DNA of 59,597 nucleotides from Methanobrevibacter sp. (GTDB lineage Archaea; Methanobacteriota; Methanobacteria; Methanobacteriales; Methanobacteriaceae): assembly GCF_017940815.1 (NCBI RefSeq), contig NZ_JAGAXX010000082.1, forward strand, positions 1 to 59,597. Reading direction: 5' to 3'. How positions within the stretch are numbered: position 1 is the stretch's first letter; each line of letters opens with the position of its first letter. Below the pieces are notes generated by a model. That model saw nothing but the letters and a program-made list of their open reading frames with translations, did no database searches and was not told the origin of the DNA. Shown here piece by piece: positions 1-8,691 of the stretch. The translations under genes and the position numbers were made by a program.

Positions 1-1
1 A

Positions 2-121
2 CACAAATACACACCAAAATCAGTTGCAAAAACCGTATATCTAAATGTATTTTTAGGAGCCCTAATCATATCACAAGGATACTACTCAAAAACGGCCATA
101 CAACAATTATCTGAGAACTAA
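2..121 (+). CDS. 3' end of an unidentified protein gene (truncated by window edge)
   Basis: An open frame runs from the window edge to a TAA at 119-121 and encodes the last 39 residues of a protein ending in QQLSEN. It contains a hydrophobic stretch (VYLNVFLGALIISQG) followed by a polar tail. I do not recognise the family from so short a piece. Real coding is suggested by the non-random composition compared with the very AT-rich 218 bases that follow, which hold no gene. Confidence 0.5.
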   Translation, partial: HKYTPKSVAKTVYLNVFLGALIISQGYYSKTAIQQLSEN

Positions 122-339
122 AAAATTCAGGCCCCTAAATACTTTACTAATTAAAATAATGTATAACATTTCTTACATTTCAAAAGAATATATGATAAAA
201 ATAAAATTGAATATATGAATCAGTAGAAAAATTGGAAAAAAATGAACTATGTAAAATTTATTTGTTAATTAAAAAAATTATTTTATGCAAAATAAAAAAA
301 AAGAAACTAATTAATAATTAATGGATTATAATAAATATT

Positions 340-1452
340 ATGACTACGCTAGAGAAGATGAAAATCTTAACAGATTCAGCACAGTATGATCTTTGCGATT
401 ACGTTAGTCATAACAAGAGCTCTCAAATAAACTTGCCCGGAATTTATGAGGCCATAGGCCATAACGGATGTAAGATTCCTCTTTTCAAAACACTTTTAAC
501 AAATAAATGCAAAAACGATTGCAAGTACTGCATCAACCAGTCAAAAAGAAACTTTACAAGATTGGAACTGTCACCGGAAGAACTGGCCAAGGCATTTCTC
601 GGATACTACAACCGAGGCCTGGTAAATGGACTGTTTTTAAGCTCAGGAATTTCAGGTGATGTAGACTCTACAATGGAAAAGCAGATAGAAACCGTGCATC
701 TTCTGAGAAACAAGTACGGTTATGACGATTACATCCATTTGAAAGTGGTCCCCGGGGCAAGCAAGGACGACATCAAAAGGGCAATGGCACTTGCTAACAG
801 GGTAAGCATAAACATTGAAGCAGCTACACCATCCGGTTTGGCTGAACTGTCCTCCACCAAGGACTACAACAAGGACATATTGAAAAGGTTGTCATGGATC
901 AACAGTCTACAGCACAAGAGTACAACATATCCAAATTCTACCCATACCACACAGCTCATTGTCGGTGCAAACGATGAAAGTGACAAAGAAATATTGAGTA
1001 GAATGGAAAAAATATACAAAAATTCCGAATTGAAAAGGACATATTTCTCAGCATTCACCCCAATTGCGGAAACAGAATTCGGAAATAAGGAAGCCTGTTC
1101 TACTGACAGAACCGCTAAACTATATAATGCAGACAGCTTGCTTAATGATTACCATTATAATGTTAAGGAATTGGTATTTGATGAAAATGACCAGCTTTCA
1201 CTTGACCAGGATCCAAAGATTCTGGCCGCAAAGAACATGGACATTTTCCCTGTAGAAATAAATTCAGCACCCTTCATCGAACTTATAAGAGTTCCAGGCA
1301 TAGGCGTGAAATCTGCACGTGAAATTATATCTATTCGTAAAAAAATGCCATTCTCCAATAAAGAACAGCTTAAAAAATTAGGGGTTGTAGTGGATAGGGC
1401 AGAGCCTTACATTAAAATAAGTGGAGAATATCAAACCACTTTCGATTTTTAG
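340..1452 (+). CDS. radical SAM protein, putative DNA modification/repair type
   Basis: A 370-residue radical SAM protein. The cluster motif C-x3-C-x2-C is at about residues 57-64 (CKNDCKYC). A helix-hairpin-helix-like segment near residues 305-350 (VPGIGVKSAREI) suggests DNA binding. This combination and the N-terminus KILTDSAQYDLCD match the family annotated as putative DNA modification/repair radical SAM protein, which in many bacteria sits beside a uracil-DNA-glycosylase-like gene. Here no such partner is adjacent: the neighbour downstream is the convergent ParB-like gene. The exact reaction is unknown. The ATG at 340 lies after an AT-rich promoter-like region with no clear ribosome binding site. 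Confidence 0.85.
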   Translation: MTTLEKMKILTDSAQYDLCDYVSHNKSSQINLPGIYEAIGHNGCKIPLFKTLLTNKCKNDCKYCINQSKRNFTRLELSPEELAKAFLGYYNRGLVNGLFLSSGISGDVDSTMEKQIETVHLLRNKYGYDDYIHLKVVPGASKDDIKRAMALANRVSINIEAATPSGLAELSSTKDYNKDILKRLSWINSLQHKSTTYPNSTHTTQLIVGANDESDKEILSRMEKIYKNSELKRTYFSAFTPIAETEFGNKEACSTDRTAKLYNADSLLNDYHYNVKELVFDENDQLSLDQDPKILAAKNMDIFPVEINSAPFIELIRVPGIGVKSAREIISIRKKMPFSNKEQLKKLGVVVDRAEPYIKISGEYQTTFDF

Positions 1453-1575
1453 AATAAACTGTCATTATAATGATGATTGTGTGATTTTAATTTAAAATAA
1501 ATGATGGGTAATTTCACTATAATAATAGATAAAATTTTAAAACAAATATATTTTAATAGAATCTATTCACCATAA

Positions 1576-1587
1576 TTTCAAGTGTAA
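1576..1587 (-). promoter_or_regulatory. isolated Cdc6 origin-box match
   Basis: The 12-mer TTTCAAGTGTAA (TTACACTTGAAA on the minus strand) occurs here between convergent genes. It is identical to the boxes in the likely origin at 27.4-27.6 kb and to the short origin repeats known to bind Cdc6 in Methanothermobacter. Binding at this site is inferred only. Confidence 0.45.
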
Positions 1588-1597
1588 ATAGATTATA

Positions 1598-2134
1598 TTA
1601 TAAATCCTTAAATAGCTCCCAAATTTCAGGATATTTTTTGGCAACGGCTTCTTCAATCAGAACAGAAGCTTCCTTGGAAATGCTGAATTCAGGTTCGGTT
1701 TTTCTTAAATATCTGAAAACTGCTGAAGATTTTGATGACCATAAAGTGATCCTTGGATTTTTCTCTACAATTTCAATGACTTCATCCACATGTTCCTGGT
1801 TCACTTGGATTTTTTGTGATGTTTGTACATCATCTTCAACGCTTTCATCGCTAGGTAGGTCTTCGGATGTGCTATCATCCTCTTCATCTTCTTCTGATTC
1901 CTCTTCCTCTGGGACCTCTTCTTGGACTTCTCCACTTCCAGTGGAATCTGAATTAACGTCTTCAACATTTTCATCATCTTTAACTTCTTCAATAACTTCT
2001 TCCTCAGTTTCTTCAACAGGTTCATTCTTCTTGAGCATATCCTCCAGGGATTGAGGTGAATTGCTGTCGAAATCTTCGTTGTAAAAATCAGGTATTAAAG
2101 AATCTAATCCTTTACCGAGTCCTTTCCTAGCCAT
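1598..2134 (-). CDS. acidic ParB-like partner protein lacking the ParB DNA-binding core
   Basis: A 178-residue protein that begins with GKGLGKGLDSLIPD-type sequence (MARKGLGKGLDSLIPDFYNE), the signature found at the N-terminus of chromosomal ParB proteins, where it contacts ParA. From about residue 30 to 105 the protein is extremely acidic (runs of E, D and S) and likely disordered. A C-terminal segment of about 70 residues (VNQEHVDEVIEIVEKNPR onward) is probably folded. No ParB nuclease-like/HTH core is present. Its start codon overlaps the end of the ParA gene at 2134, so the two are translationally coupled. It probably serves as ParA partner; how it reaches DNA is unknown. Confidence 0.75.
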   Translation of the reverse strand: MARKGLGKGLDSLIPDFYNEDFDSNSPQSLEDMLKKNEPVEETEEEVIEEVKDDENVEDVNSDSTGSGEVQEEVPEEEESEEDEEDDSTSEDLPSDESVEDDVQTSQKIQVNQEHVDEVIEIVEKNPRITLWSSKSSAVFRYLRKTEPEFSISKEASVLIEEAVAKKYPEIWELFKDL

Positions 2135-2913
2135 TATAAATCCTCTCCGTCACGTTTAAGAATTTCTTTAGCTAACTTTAAATAAGCTTTTGTACCTGTA
2201 CTGTCCGGATCATAGATTAAACATGGTTTACCGAAACTAGGAGCTTCAGCCAATCTAATATTTCTAGGAATGATTGTCTTGAATAATAAGTCTGTTTCGC
2301 CAAAGTAATTTTTTAATTCCTTATGAACATCTTTACTAAGTCTAGTTCTTTTATCAAATAGAGTGAGGAGAATTCCTTTAATTGGAGTGGGGCTTCTAAG
2401 CCTTTTTTCAACTAATTTTATTGTATTAATTAAATCAGCTACTCCTTCAAGAGCATAATACTCAGCTTGGATAGGTATCAGAACACTATCGGAAGCTACT
2501 AATGCATTGACTGTTATGACTCCTAATGAAGGAGGTAAATCGATGAAAATGTAATCGAATAATGGTACAACATCTTTAAGAGTTTCTTTTAGGATAATAT
2601 GATAATTTTCACGTTGAGAAAGCTCCATTCCAGCACCACTGAGGGATATATTACTTGGGATAATAAATAAATTTTTAATAAACGTAGGAATTGTTGCTTT
2701 TTTAACATTAATATCCCCAATGATAGCATCATATATTGTATTTTCTATTTTGGTCTTATCAATACCAAAACTTGTAGTGGCATTGGCTTGAGGATCCATA
2801 TCCACAACCAAAACAGATTTGCCCATTACCGCTAAGGATGTTGCAGTATTCACAACAGTAGTTGTTTTACCACAGCCTCCCTTTTGATTCATCACCGCAA
2901 TTACTTCACTCAT
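2134..2913 (-). CDS. parA: ParA/Soj-family chromosome partitioning ATPase
   Basis: A 259-residue deviant-Walker ATPase. The P-loop KGGCGKTTT is at about residues 10-18, with the signature lysine of the ParA/MinD class, the A' motif VVDMDPQAN near residue 38 and the B motif FIDLPPSLG near 121. The size and motifs fit Soj-type ParA rather than MinD, because there is no C-terminal amphipathic membrane helix. It is transcribed away from a 600-bp AAGTTA-rich region and overlaps the ParB-like gene by one base. Role by family: ATP-dependent segregation of chromosomal DNA through a partner protein. Confidence 0.9.
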   Translation of the reverse strand: MSEVIAVMNQKGGCGKTTTVVNTATSLAVMGKSVLVVDMDPQANATTSFGIDKTKIENTIYDAIIGDINVKKATIPTFIKNLFIIPSNISLSGAGMELSQRENYHIILKETLKDVVPLFDYIFIDLPPSLGVITVNALVASDSVLIPIQAEYYALEGVADLINTIKLVEKRLRSPTPIKGILLTLFDKRTRLSKDVHKELKNYFGETDLLFKTIIPRNIRLAEAPSFGKPCLIYDPDSTGTKAYLKLAKEILKRDGEDL

Positions 2914-2944
2914 TTAAAGAATTCTCCTTTATCTGATAAGTTTT

Positions 2945-3482
2945 AAGTTACCAGTTATGAATTATAACTTAAAAATTCAAAGTTCTAAAGAATAACGTTT
3001 AAGTTATCCAGTATAAGTTAAAAGGATTAAGTTATTCCTTTTAATTTAAAACTTAAAGGAAATAAGTTATCAGTTTTAACTTCTAAGGGATAGGAAATAA
3101 GTTTTAAGTTAAAACTTCTAAATTATAAAAAATAAGTTTTAAGAAATAACTTATCATAACTAACTTTTAACAAATAAGTTATATTTTATAACTTCTATCT
3201 TATAAAGTATTCGTTTTCACAAATAAGTTATTAGTGTAACAGGTGTAAGTTAAATGTTAAAAGTTATAAGTTATAAGTAAAATAATTCATACATCAACTA
3301 ATCTAATGAAAAGGTAAGAATAAAATTACATTTTAAGAGAAGCAAGAAACGATTAAATGAACTGAAAAATAACTTATATTTCAATCGAAATCTTTGTGAG
3401 TTATAGTTCAAGTGAAAAGAAATTCATATATAAAACAAGATTTAAGACTTAATCAAGAAAAAAATATTTTAGTTATAAGTTA
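2945..3482. repeat. AAGTTA/TAACTT hexamer-rich intergenic array upstream of parA (possible centromere)
   Basis: This 600-bp gene-free stretch holds, by my count, 12 copies of AAGTTA (2945, 3001, 3015, 3029, 3064, 3106, 3176, 3225, 3247, 3261, 3268, 3477) and 6 of TAACTT (2965, 3077, 3147, 3161, 3189, 3370). Two of them sit 7 bp apart (3261 and 3268). The array lies directly upstream of parA, as centromere sites and autoregulatory operators do in many Par loci. Its function is inferred; the AT-richness of the region makes chance copies more likely than in average DNA. Confidence 0.55.
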
Positions 3483-3518
3483 TAACTAAAAAATTAAAAA
3501 AAATAAAAGGAAAAAGGA

Positions 3519-4820
3519 TTATTTAGCATTTTCCATAGTTCCTTCGAAATAGCTAGCGTATCCTTTCAAATCCAACATTCCATGACCGGATAAGTTAAAC
3601 ACAATAGTTTTTTCTTCTCCAGTTTCTTTACATTTCAATTCTTCATCAATAGCCACTTTAATTGCATGTGTAGATTCTGGAGCAGGAACTATACCCTGAT
3701 TACGGGCAAAAATAATTCCAGCATTGAAACAGTCTCTTTGATGAGCGGATCTAGGTTCGATATAACCTTCATTAGTTAAAAGGGAAACAATTGGAGACAT
3801 ACCGTGGTATCTTAATCCTCCAGCATGAACGGAAGGAGCAACAAAGTCGTGTCCTAAGGTAAACATCTTAAGCATTGGAGTAAATCCACTAATATCACCG
3901 AAATCATAATCATAAGTTCCTTCAGTCAATGTAGGACATGCGCTAGGTTCGACTGCAATGAATTGAGTGTCGGAATTGCCGTCAATCTTATCCTTAATGA
4001 ATGGGAACAGAGAACCTGCAAGGTTACTTCCACCACCAGCACATGCAATCATCACGTCAGGAGTCTCTTCTGCAATTTCAAGTTGAGTTTTCATTTCCTG
4101 ACCAATTACGGTTTGATGCAACATCACATGGTTCAATACACTACCTAATGAGTATTTAACTTCTTCATTTTCCAAAGCCTCTTCCATAGCTTCTGAAATT
4201 GCCACACCCAATGAACCGGGATGATCCGGATTATCAGCCAATATTTCACGGCCAACCTTGGTGTTTTCACTTGGGGAGGCATAAACATTACCGTCATAAA
4301 TGTGCATGATGTTCTTTCTGTCTGGTTTTTGATTGAATGAGACCTTTACCATGTAAACTGTACATTCGAGGTCGAGTAAGTTACAAGCTAGGGACAATGC
4401 AGTACCCCACTGGCCTGCACCGGTTTCTGTAGTTAATCTTTCAACACCTTCCTTTTTAGCAAAGTAAGCCTGAGGAATAGCAGAATTTAATTTGTGAGAA
4501 CCAGTTGGTGAGCTATCTTCTCTTTTAAAATAAATTTTTGCTGGTGTATTCAAATACTCTTCAAGCTTATTTGCCCTAACTAAAGGAGATGGTCTACCCA
4601 TTTCCATATATAACTCCCTAACTTCTTTAGGGATCTTAATGTATCTGTCAGTTGCAAATTCCTGTTCTAAAGCTGATTTTGTAAACGCTAATTGTAATGA
4701 AGAAATCTGATCTTTACCTTCACTGTTTTTTGGAGCTGGAAGTGGAACTGGCAAATCTGCAAGCATATTATACCATTGTTTTGGCACTTCGTCTGAGGAT
4801 AATTCAATTTTATAAGTCAT
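3519..4820 (-). CDS. trpB2: TrpB2-type tryptophan synthase beta chain-like protein
   Basis: A PLP-dependent fold-type II enzyme of the TrpB2 group, which has N-terminal extensions compared with TrpB1 and usually is not paired with TrpA. The PLP lysine lies in GSHKLNSA and the phosphate-binding loop is CAGGGSNLAG. I take the ATG at 4820 as the start, giving 433 residues beginning MTYKIELSSDE. A longer frame is open to 4865, but a TATA-like CTATTTAAA (minus strand TTTAAATAG) centred at about 4847 is 27 nt upstream of 4820, which places transcription start at the ATG and implies a leaderless mRNA. Likely reaction: indole plus serine to tryptophan, perhaps a salvage role. Confidence 0.9.
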   Translation of the reverse strand: MTYKIELSSDEVPKQWYNMLADLPVPLPAPKNSEGKDQISSLQLAFTKSALEQEFATDRYIKIPKEVRELYMEMGRPSPLVRANKLEEYLNTPAKIYFKREDSSPTGSHKLNSAIPQAYFAKKEGVERLTTETGAGQWGTALSLACNLLDLECTVYMVKVSFNQKPDRKNIMHIYDGNVYASPSENTKVGREILADNPDHPGSLGVAISEAMEEALENEEVKYSLGSVLNHVMLHQTVIGQEMKTQLEIAEETPDVMIACAGGGSNLAGSLFPFIKDKIDGNSDTQFIAVEPSACPTLTEGTYDYDFGDISGFTPMLKMFTLGHDFVAPSVHAGGLRYHGMSPIVSLLTNEGYIEPRSAHQRDCFNAGIIFARNQGIVPAPESTHAIKVAIDEELKCKETGEEKTIVFNLSGHGMLDLKGYASYFEGTMENAK

Positions 4821-4842
4821 GAATATAAGTATGAATAATGTA

Positions 4843-4851
4843 CTATTTAAA
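4843..4851 (-). promoter_or_regulatory. TATA box of trpB2
   Basis: TTTAAATAG on the minus strand, centred about 27 nt before the ATG at 4820. This spacing is typical for archaeal TATA box to transcription start and supports the shorter TrpB2 start and a leaderless transcript. Confidence 0.5.
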
Positions 4852-4911
4852 GCTTTGTTGTACATAAATGTACACTTAAAATTTTAATAATATAAAAAAC
4901 AATTAAAAATC

Positions 4912-5943
4912 ATGAGAATTTTAGCTATAGATGTTGGAACAGGAACACAGGACATAATGATTTATGACACAGAAAAAGAATTGGAAAACTCAATAAAACT
5001 GGTTTTACCATCTCCCCACCTATTTATCTCACAGCAGATAAGAGACATTGAAAATGACATCTATTTCGAAGGAGACATAATGGGAGGAGGAAAGATAAAA
5101 AATACAATCCTGGAACATATGGAAAAAGGATACAAGGTTGTAATGGAACCAACATGCGCTAAAACTATACGTGACGATATCAATCAGGTCAAATCGTTTG
5201 GAATAGAAATAGCTGATGAAAACGAGGATTACGAATCCTATTCCAAAATCAAACTGGGCGATATCAACCTAACCAAATTGTCTGAGTTCCTGCTGGGCTA
5301 TGATTTGGAGTTCGACTTTGACAAAATTGCTATAGCTGTACAAGACCACGGATACAATGAAAACATGGGGGACAGGGACTTCAGATTCGAAAAGATAAGG
5401 GAAAAGGTTTCCGAACCAATTTCCCCACTTGAATTCGGATTCAGGGGCGATGACCTGCCTGAATACTTCACAAGAATGCAATCCGTCAGAAGGCAAGTAG
5501 CAAGCGAGGGAATTGAAGAGTTGCCTCTTGTAATGGACACCAAGTTCGCATCAATAGCTGGAATGTGTTTCGATGAAGTGGCAAAAGAACTAAATAGCTA
5601 CATTGTTATTGATATCGGAAACGGACATACAACAGCAGCATCCATTGAAGATGGAAAGATTCAAGGAGTCTTTGAACATCACACTTCTAGTTTAACAGGT
5701 GAATCATTGGAAAGATACCTCAAAAGACTGGCTTCAGGAGAAATAACCCATGAGGAAGTCTATAATGACCATGGACATGGAGCACATGTCTTAAATCCAA
5801 TATCTGAAATTCAAAAAGTGATAGTAAGCGGACCTAAAAGGGAATTGATTGAAAAGACAAACCTCGACTGGCATCATGCGGCTCCTGGAGGCGACGTGAT
5901 GATGACCGGTACCGTTGGACTGATAAAAACAATATTGGGATAG
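4912..5943 (+). CDS. DUF1786 family protein (ASKHA-like fold)
   Basis: A 343-residue protein starting MRILAIDVGTGTQDI, a phosphate-1-like motif of the actin/hexokinase ATPase superfamily. A second motif, YIVIDIGNGHTTAA, is near residues 230-243. This is the DUF1786 family, sometimes loosely labelled as related to pyruvate formate-lyase activating enzyme, but it has no radical SAM cysteine motif, so that name should not be used. The function is unknown. It is followed 6 bases later by a PHP-domain gene, suggesting one transcript. It is transcribed divergently from trpB2. Confidence 0.8.
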   Translation: MRILAIDVGTGTQDIMIYDTEKELENSIKLVLPSPHLFISQQIRDIENDIYFEGDIMGGGKIKNTILEHMEKGYKVVMEPTCAKTIRDDINQVKSFGIEIADENEDYESYSKIKLGDINLTKLSEFLLGYDLEFDFDKIAIAVQDHGYNENMGDRDFRFEKIREKVSEPISPLEFGFRGDDLPEYFTRMQSVRRQVASEGIEELPLVMDTKFASIAGMCFDEVAKELNSYIVIDIGNGHTTAASIEDGKIQGVFEHHTSSLTGESLERYLKRLASGEITHEEVYNDHGHGAHVLNPISEIQKVIVSGPKRELIEKTNLDWHHAAPGGDVMMTGTVGLIKTILG

Positions 5944-5949
5944 ATTCAA

Positions 5950-6609
5950 ATGCTTAAAATGGACTCTCACATTCACAGTGAATATTCACCCGACTCAAAT
6001 TCAAAGATTGATGACATTTTAAAGACAGCACAAAGAAGAAACATAGATGTGATTGCCATCAGCGATCACAATACCGTTGACGGAACAAGTGAAGTTTTGC
6101 GTAAAACTAGAAACACAGATATATTAGCAATTCCATCCATAGAAATTTCTTCATCACTAGGCCATATCCTTGGTTTTGGGTGTGAGGAAAAGATACCTCG
6201 TGACCTATCACCTCAAGATACAATAGACAGAATTCATGATTTAGGGGGTCTTGCAATAGTGCCCCATCCATACTGTTTCTACAGACATGGACTTCTACAC
6301 AAAACCGACTATACAGACTTAAAAATTGATGCAATCGAGACAAAAAACGCAAGATTCATTGTTGGATATTGCAATAGTAAGGCGAAAAAATTGTCAAAAT
6401 TAGAAAATCTCCCAGGACTGGGCGCAAGCGATGCACATTACTGGAAATTTGTTGGTGATTGTTATAGTTTGGTCGATTGTGAAAAGGATATTGATAGCAT
6501 TTTAAAAGCAATATCAAAAGGAAAAGTAGAGGCTCATGGAAATGGAACATCAAATATATTACTTTCAAAATACCTTTTTGATAAAAATGTTTTAAAGAAA
6601 TTTGATTAA
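5950..6609 (+). CDS. PHP domain phosphoesterase
   Basis: A 219-residue PHP-domain protein with the metal-binding motifs HIHSEYS at the N-terminus, ISDHNTV near residue 37 and VPHPY near residue 98. A C-terminal motif GASDAHY supplies the last ligands. Such single-domain proteins hydrolyse phosphate esters, nucleotides or histidinol phosphate; the substrate cannot be told here. GGATAG just upstream of the ATG at 5950 may serve as ribosome binding site and overlaps the stop of the DUF1786 gene. The gene converges on alba. Confidence 0.8.
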   Translation: MLKMDSHIHSEYSPDSNSKIDDILKTAQRRNIDVIAISDHNTVDGTSEVLRKTRNTDILAIPSIEISSSLGHILGFGCEEKIPRDLSPQDTIDRIHDLGGLAIVPHPYCFYRHGLLHKTDYTDLKIDAIETKNARFIVGYCNSKAKKLSKLENLPGLGASDAHYWKFVGDCYSLVDCEKDIDSILKAISKGKVEAHGNGTSNILLSKYLFDKNVLKKFD

Positions 6610-6615
6610 AAAGAG

Positions 6616-6891
6616 TTATTCGCTCTTTTCAATTAAAATTTCAATAATAGAAACATTTGTTTTTTCATGGTTATAGTTTTCAATTTCTTCAGTAGAAATC
6701 TTAATATCAGTAACCTCTGAATCTGGTACGAACCTATTTCTTACGATTTCAGCAGCATCAACAGCACGACTTATAGCTTTTCCTCTAGCTCTTAATAATA
6801 CACTGTTAGATCCTTCATTAAATTGAGTTACTACTGCTAAAACATAATTCATAACAGGTTTACTACCAACAAAAATTGTATTATTTTCCAT
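6616..6891 (-). CDS. albA: DNA/RNA-binding chromatin protein Alba
   Basis: A 91-residue Alba protein. The sequence [19 protein letters not shown] contains the conserved KP-(V)-MNY segment of the nucleic-acid-binding helix, followed by the [13 protein letters not shown] helix. Length matches the family. The start has a good ribosome binding site (GGTGAG, 6 nt spacing) and a TATA-like sequence lies farther upstream. The protein coats DNA as a dimer. It works alongside the histone encoded at 23.2 kb, as in other Methanobacteriales. Confidence 0.93.
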   Translation of the reverse strand: MENNTIFVGSKPVMNYVLAVVTQFNEGSNSVLLRARGKAISRAVDAAEIVRNRFVPDSEVTDIKISTEEIENYNHEKTNVSIIEILIEKSE

Positions 6892-7075
6892 ATTAACTCA
6901 CCATATATAACTTAGGTCATCTATGTATATAAAATTTTACACAAAATCCAATAATCTTTAAAAAGGACAAGAAAACTTAATTTTTTATAAAAAAATAAGA
7001 GAATATAGATATAAATTAAAAAAGAATAATAAAAAATAGGATTATTTTAAAAAAAATTTAAAATTAATAAAAAAA

Positions 7076-8620
7076 TTAACTAAAATTTGAATTCTTAATC
7101 AACAATAATTTATTAATGGAATCCAAAACCGCCAATATACTAGCCATGACTATATCCTGATTAGTGGACCTTCCAGTGGACTTATTACCTTGAGAATCAG
7201 AAGTAACCACAAATACCTCAGCCAATGCATCAGTACCTCCTGTAATAGCCTCAAGGTTATATTCTTCAAGTTCCATATCAATATCATCCTTAAGCAAGTC
7301 CCGAATAGCATTCAATGCAGCATCAACAGGTCCAACACCTATTGAAGCTGTTTCCTTTTCAACACCTTCAACTTCAAGCCTTACGGTAGCGGTAGGTGAA
7401 ACACCATTACCTGAAGAAAGCCCCAGGCCTTTTAAAACAATTGGAGTTTCACGAGCTGAAGAAAGCTCAGTAATAGCAATAGCAACCAAATCATCATCGG
7501 TTACACATTTTCCACTATCACCCAATGCCTTAATCTCATCAAACACCTTGCAGAATTGCTCTTCATTCAAATCAATATGATAATCCTTAAGTTTTGATTT
7601 TAAAGCGTTGGCTCCTGTATGTTTTCCTAAAACAATGCGGCGGGAATGTCCAACCATCTCTGGAGAGATCGGCTCATAGGTTGAAGCGTTATTCAATATA
7701 CCATGAACATGAATTCCTGATTCGTGAGCAAATGCATTATCTCCAACGATTGGTTTGTTGACCGGCATCTTAACCCCTGTCAAACGACCCACGAGATTAG
7801 ATAAACTATATAATCTTGTAGTGTCCAATCCCAAATCAATTCCATAAGCTGACTTGAGGGTCATGACCAATTCCTCAAGTGAACAGTTACCTGTTCTTTC
7901 ACCTAAACCATTGACTGTAACGTGAGCCTGGTTTGCTCCACATTCAATAGCTGTCAATGTATTGGCTGTAGCCAAACCGAAATCGTTATGGAAATGTACA
8001 CTGATAGGAGTGTCGAAATTGCTTTTTATATCAGTGATCAATTCCTGGGTGAAATTTGGAGTCAGTATACCAACTGTATCCGGAACATCCAAAAAGTCTG
8101 CACCTGCATCAACAACTGCATTGAATGTTTCAAACAGGAAATCCCTTTCTGTTCTTGTACCGTCTTCTGCGGAAAACTCTACTGTCAAACCATGATCTTT
8201 TGCATACTCGACAGAGTTAACGGCTGTTTCGATAATCTTTTCCTTAGACATCTTAAGTTTGTAATCACGATGCAACGGGGAAGTACCAATAAAAGTGTGA
8301 ACATATTCCAAACCAGCATCCAATACGGCATCGATATCACTAGGCAATGAACGTGCCAAACCTACAAGTGTTGAATCCAAGCCCATATCTCTGATTTTTC
8401 TAGCTGATTCTATTTCGCCTTGTGAAGAAGCCGGAAATCCGACTTCAATTTTATCGACACCCAAGTTGTTGAGCTTTCGTGCGATTTGAATCTTCTCGTC
8501 CACTGTAAGAGCGACACCAGGTGTCTGCTCACCATCTCTTAAGGTTGTGTCGAAAATATAAATCTTGTCTGAAATATTCATATTTTCCTTTTTTAGTATT
8601 TCCATTTTGCTTATAGTCAT
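7076..8620 (-). CDS. leuA: 2-isopropylmalate synthase (LeuA/CimA/AksA family)
   Basis: A 514-residue acyl-CoA/2-oxoacid condensing enzyme. It has the catalytic motif [12 protein letters not shown] near residue 24, the metal-binding HFHNDFG near residue 213 and a C-terminal LeuA-type regulatory domain (from about residue 385, ending with DALAEVFV). Homocitrate synthase AksA of methanogens lacks that C-terminal domain, so LeuA or citramalate synthase CimA is likely. The [10 protein letters not shown] segment favours LeuA, but I cannot settle the substrate. GGAAG 7 nt before the ATG at 8620 supports this start; an internal ATG at 8581 is an alternative. TTTATAAAG near 8667 is a likely TATA box. 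The leuCDB genes are at 52-55 kb. Confidence 0.85.
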   Translation of the reverse strand: MTISKMEILKKENMNISDKIYIFDTTLRDGEQTPGVALTVDEKIQIARKLNNLGVDKIEVGFPASSQGEIESARKIRDMGLDSTLVGLARSLPSDIDAVLDAGLEYVHTFIGTSPLHRDYKLKMSKEKIIETAVNSVEYAKDHGLTVEFSAEDGTRTERDFLFETFNAVVDAGADFLDVPDTVGILTPNFTQELITDIKSNFDTPISVHFHNDFGLATANTLTAIECGANQAHVTVNGLGERTGNCSLEELVMTLKSAYGIDLGLDTTRLYSLSNLVGRLTGVKMPVNKPIVGDNAFAHESGIHVHGILNNASTYEPISPEMVGHSRRIVLGKHTGANALKSKLKDYHIDLNEEQFCKVFDEIKALGDSGKCVTDDDLVAIAITELSSARETPIVLKGLGLSSGNGVSPTATVRLEVEGVEKETASIGVGPVDAALNAIRDLLKDDIDMELEEYNLEAITGGTDALAEVFVVTSDSQGNKSTGRSTNQDIVMASILAVLDSINKLLLIKNSNFS

Positions 8621-8691
8621 CGTATTACTTCCTTATTGATAGTTTAATATTCTTAATAAAACTTTATAAAGTTATTGAAAAGGTAAAAAAA

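Noticed and set aside
1638-2054. 138-residue Ser/Thr-rich open frame opposite the ParB-like gene
   Set aside because: It is the antisense shadow of the acidic GAA/GAT-rich coding region of the minus-strand gene; low-complexity Ser runs and no ribosome binding site.
2914-3518. CRISPR array
   Set aside because: The repeats are only 6-9 bases with irregular spacing and orientation; no constant repeat-spacer unit.
4871-4880. TACACTTAAA before DUF1786 gene as an origin box
   Set aside because: It differs in the central GAAA half and overlaps the promoter region of the adjacent gene.
4912-5943. Pyruvate formate-lyase activating enzyme
   Set aside because: The protein has no radical SAM CxxxCxxC motif; its motifs are of the ASKHA ATPase type (DUF1786).
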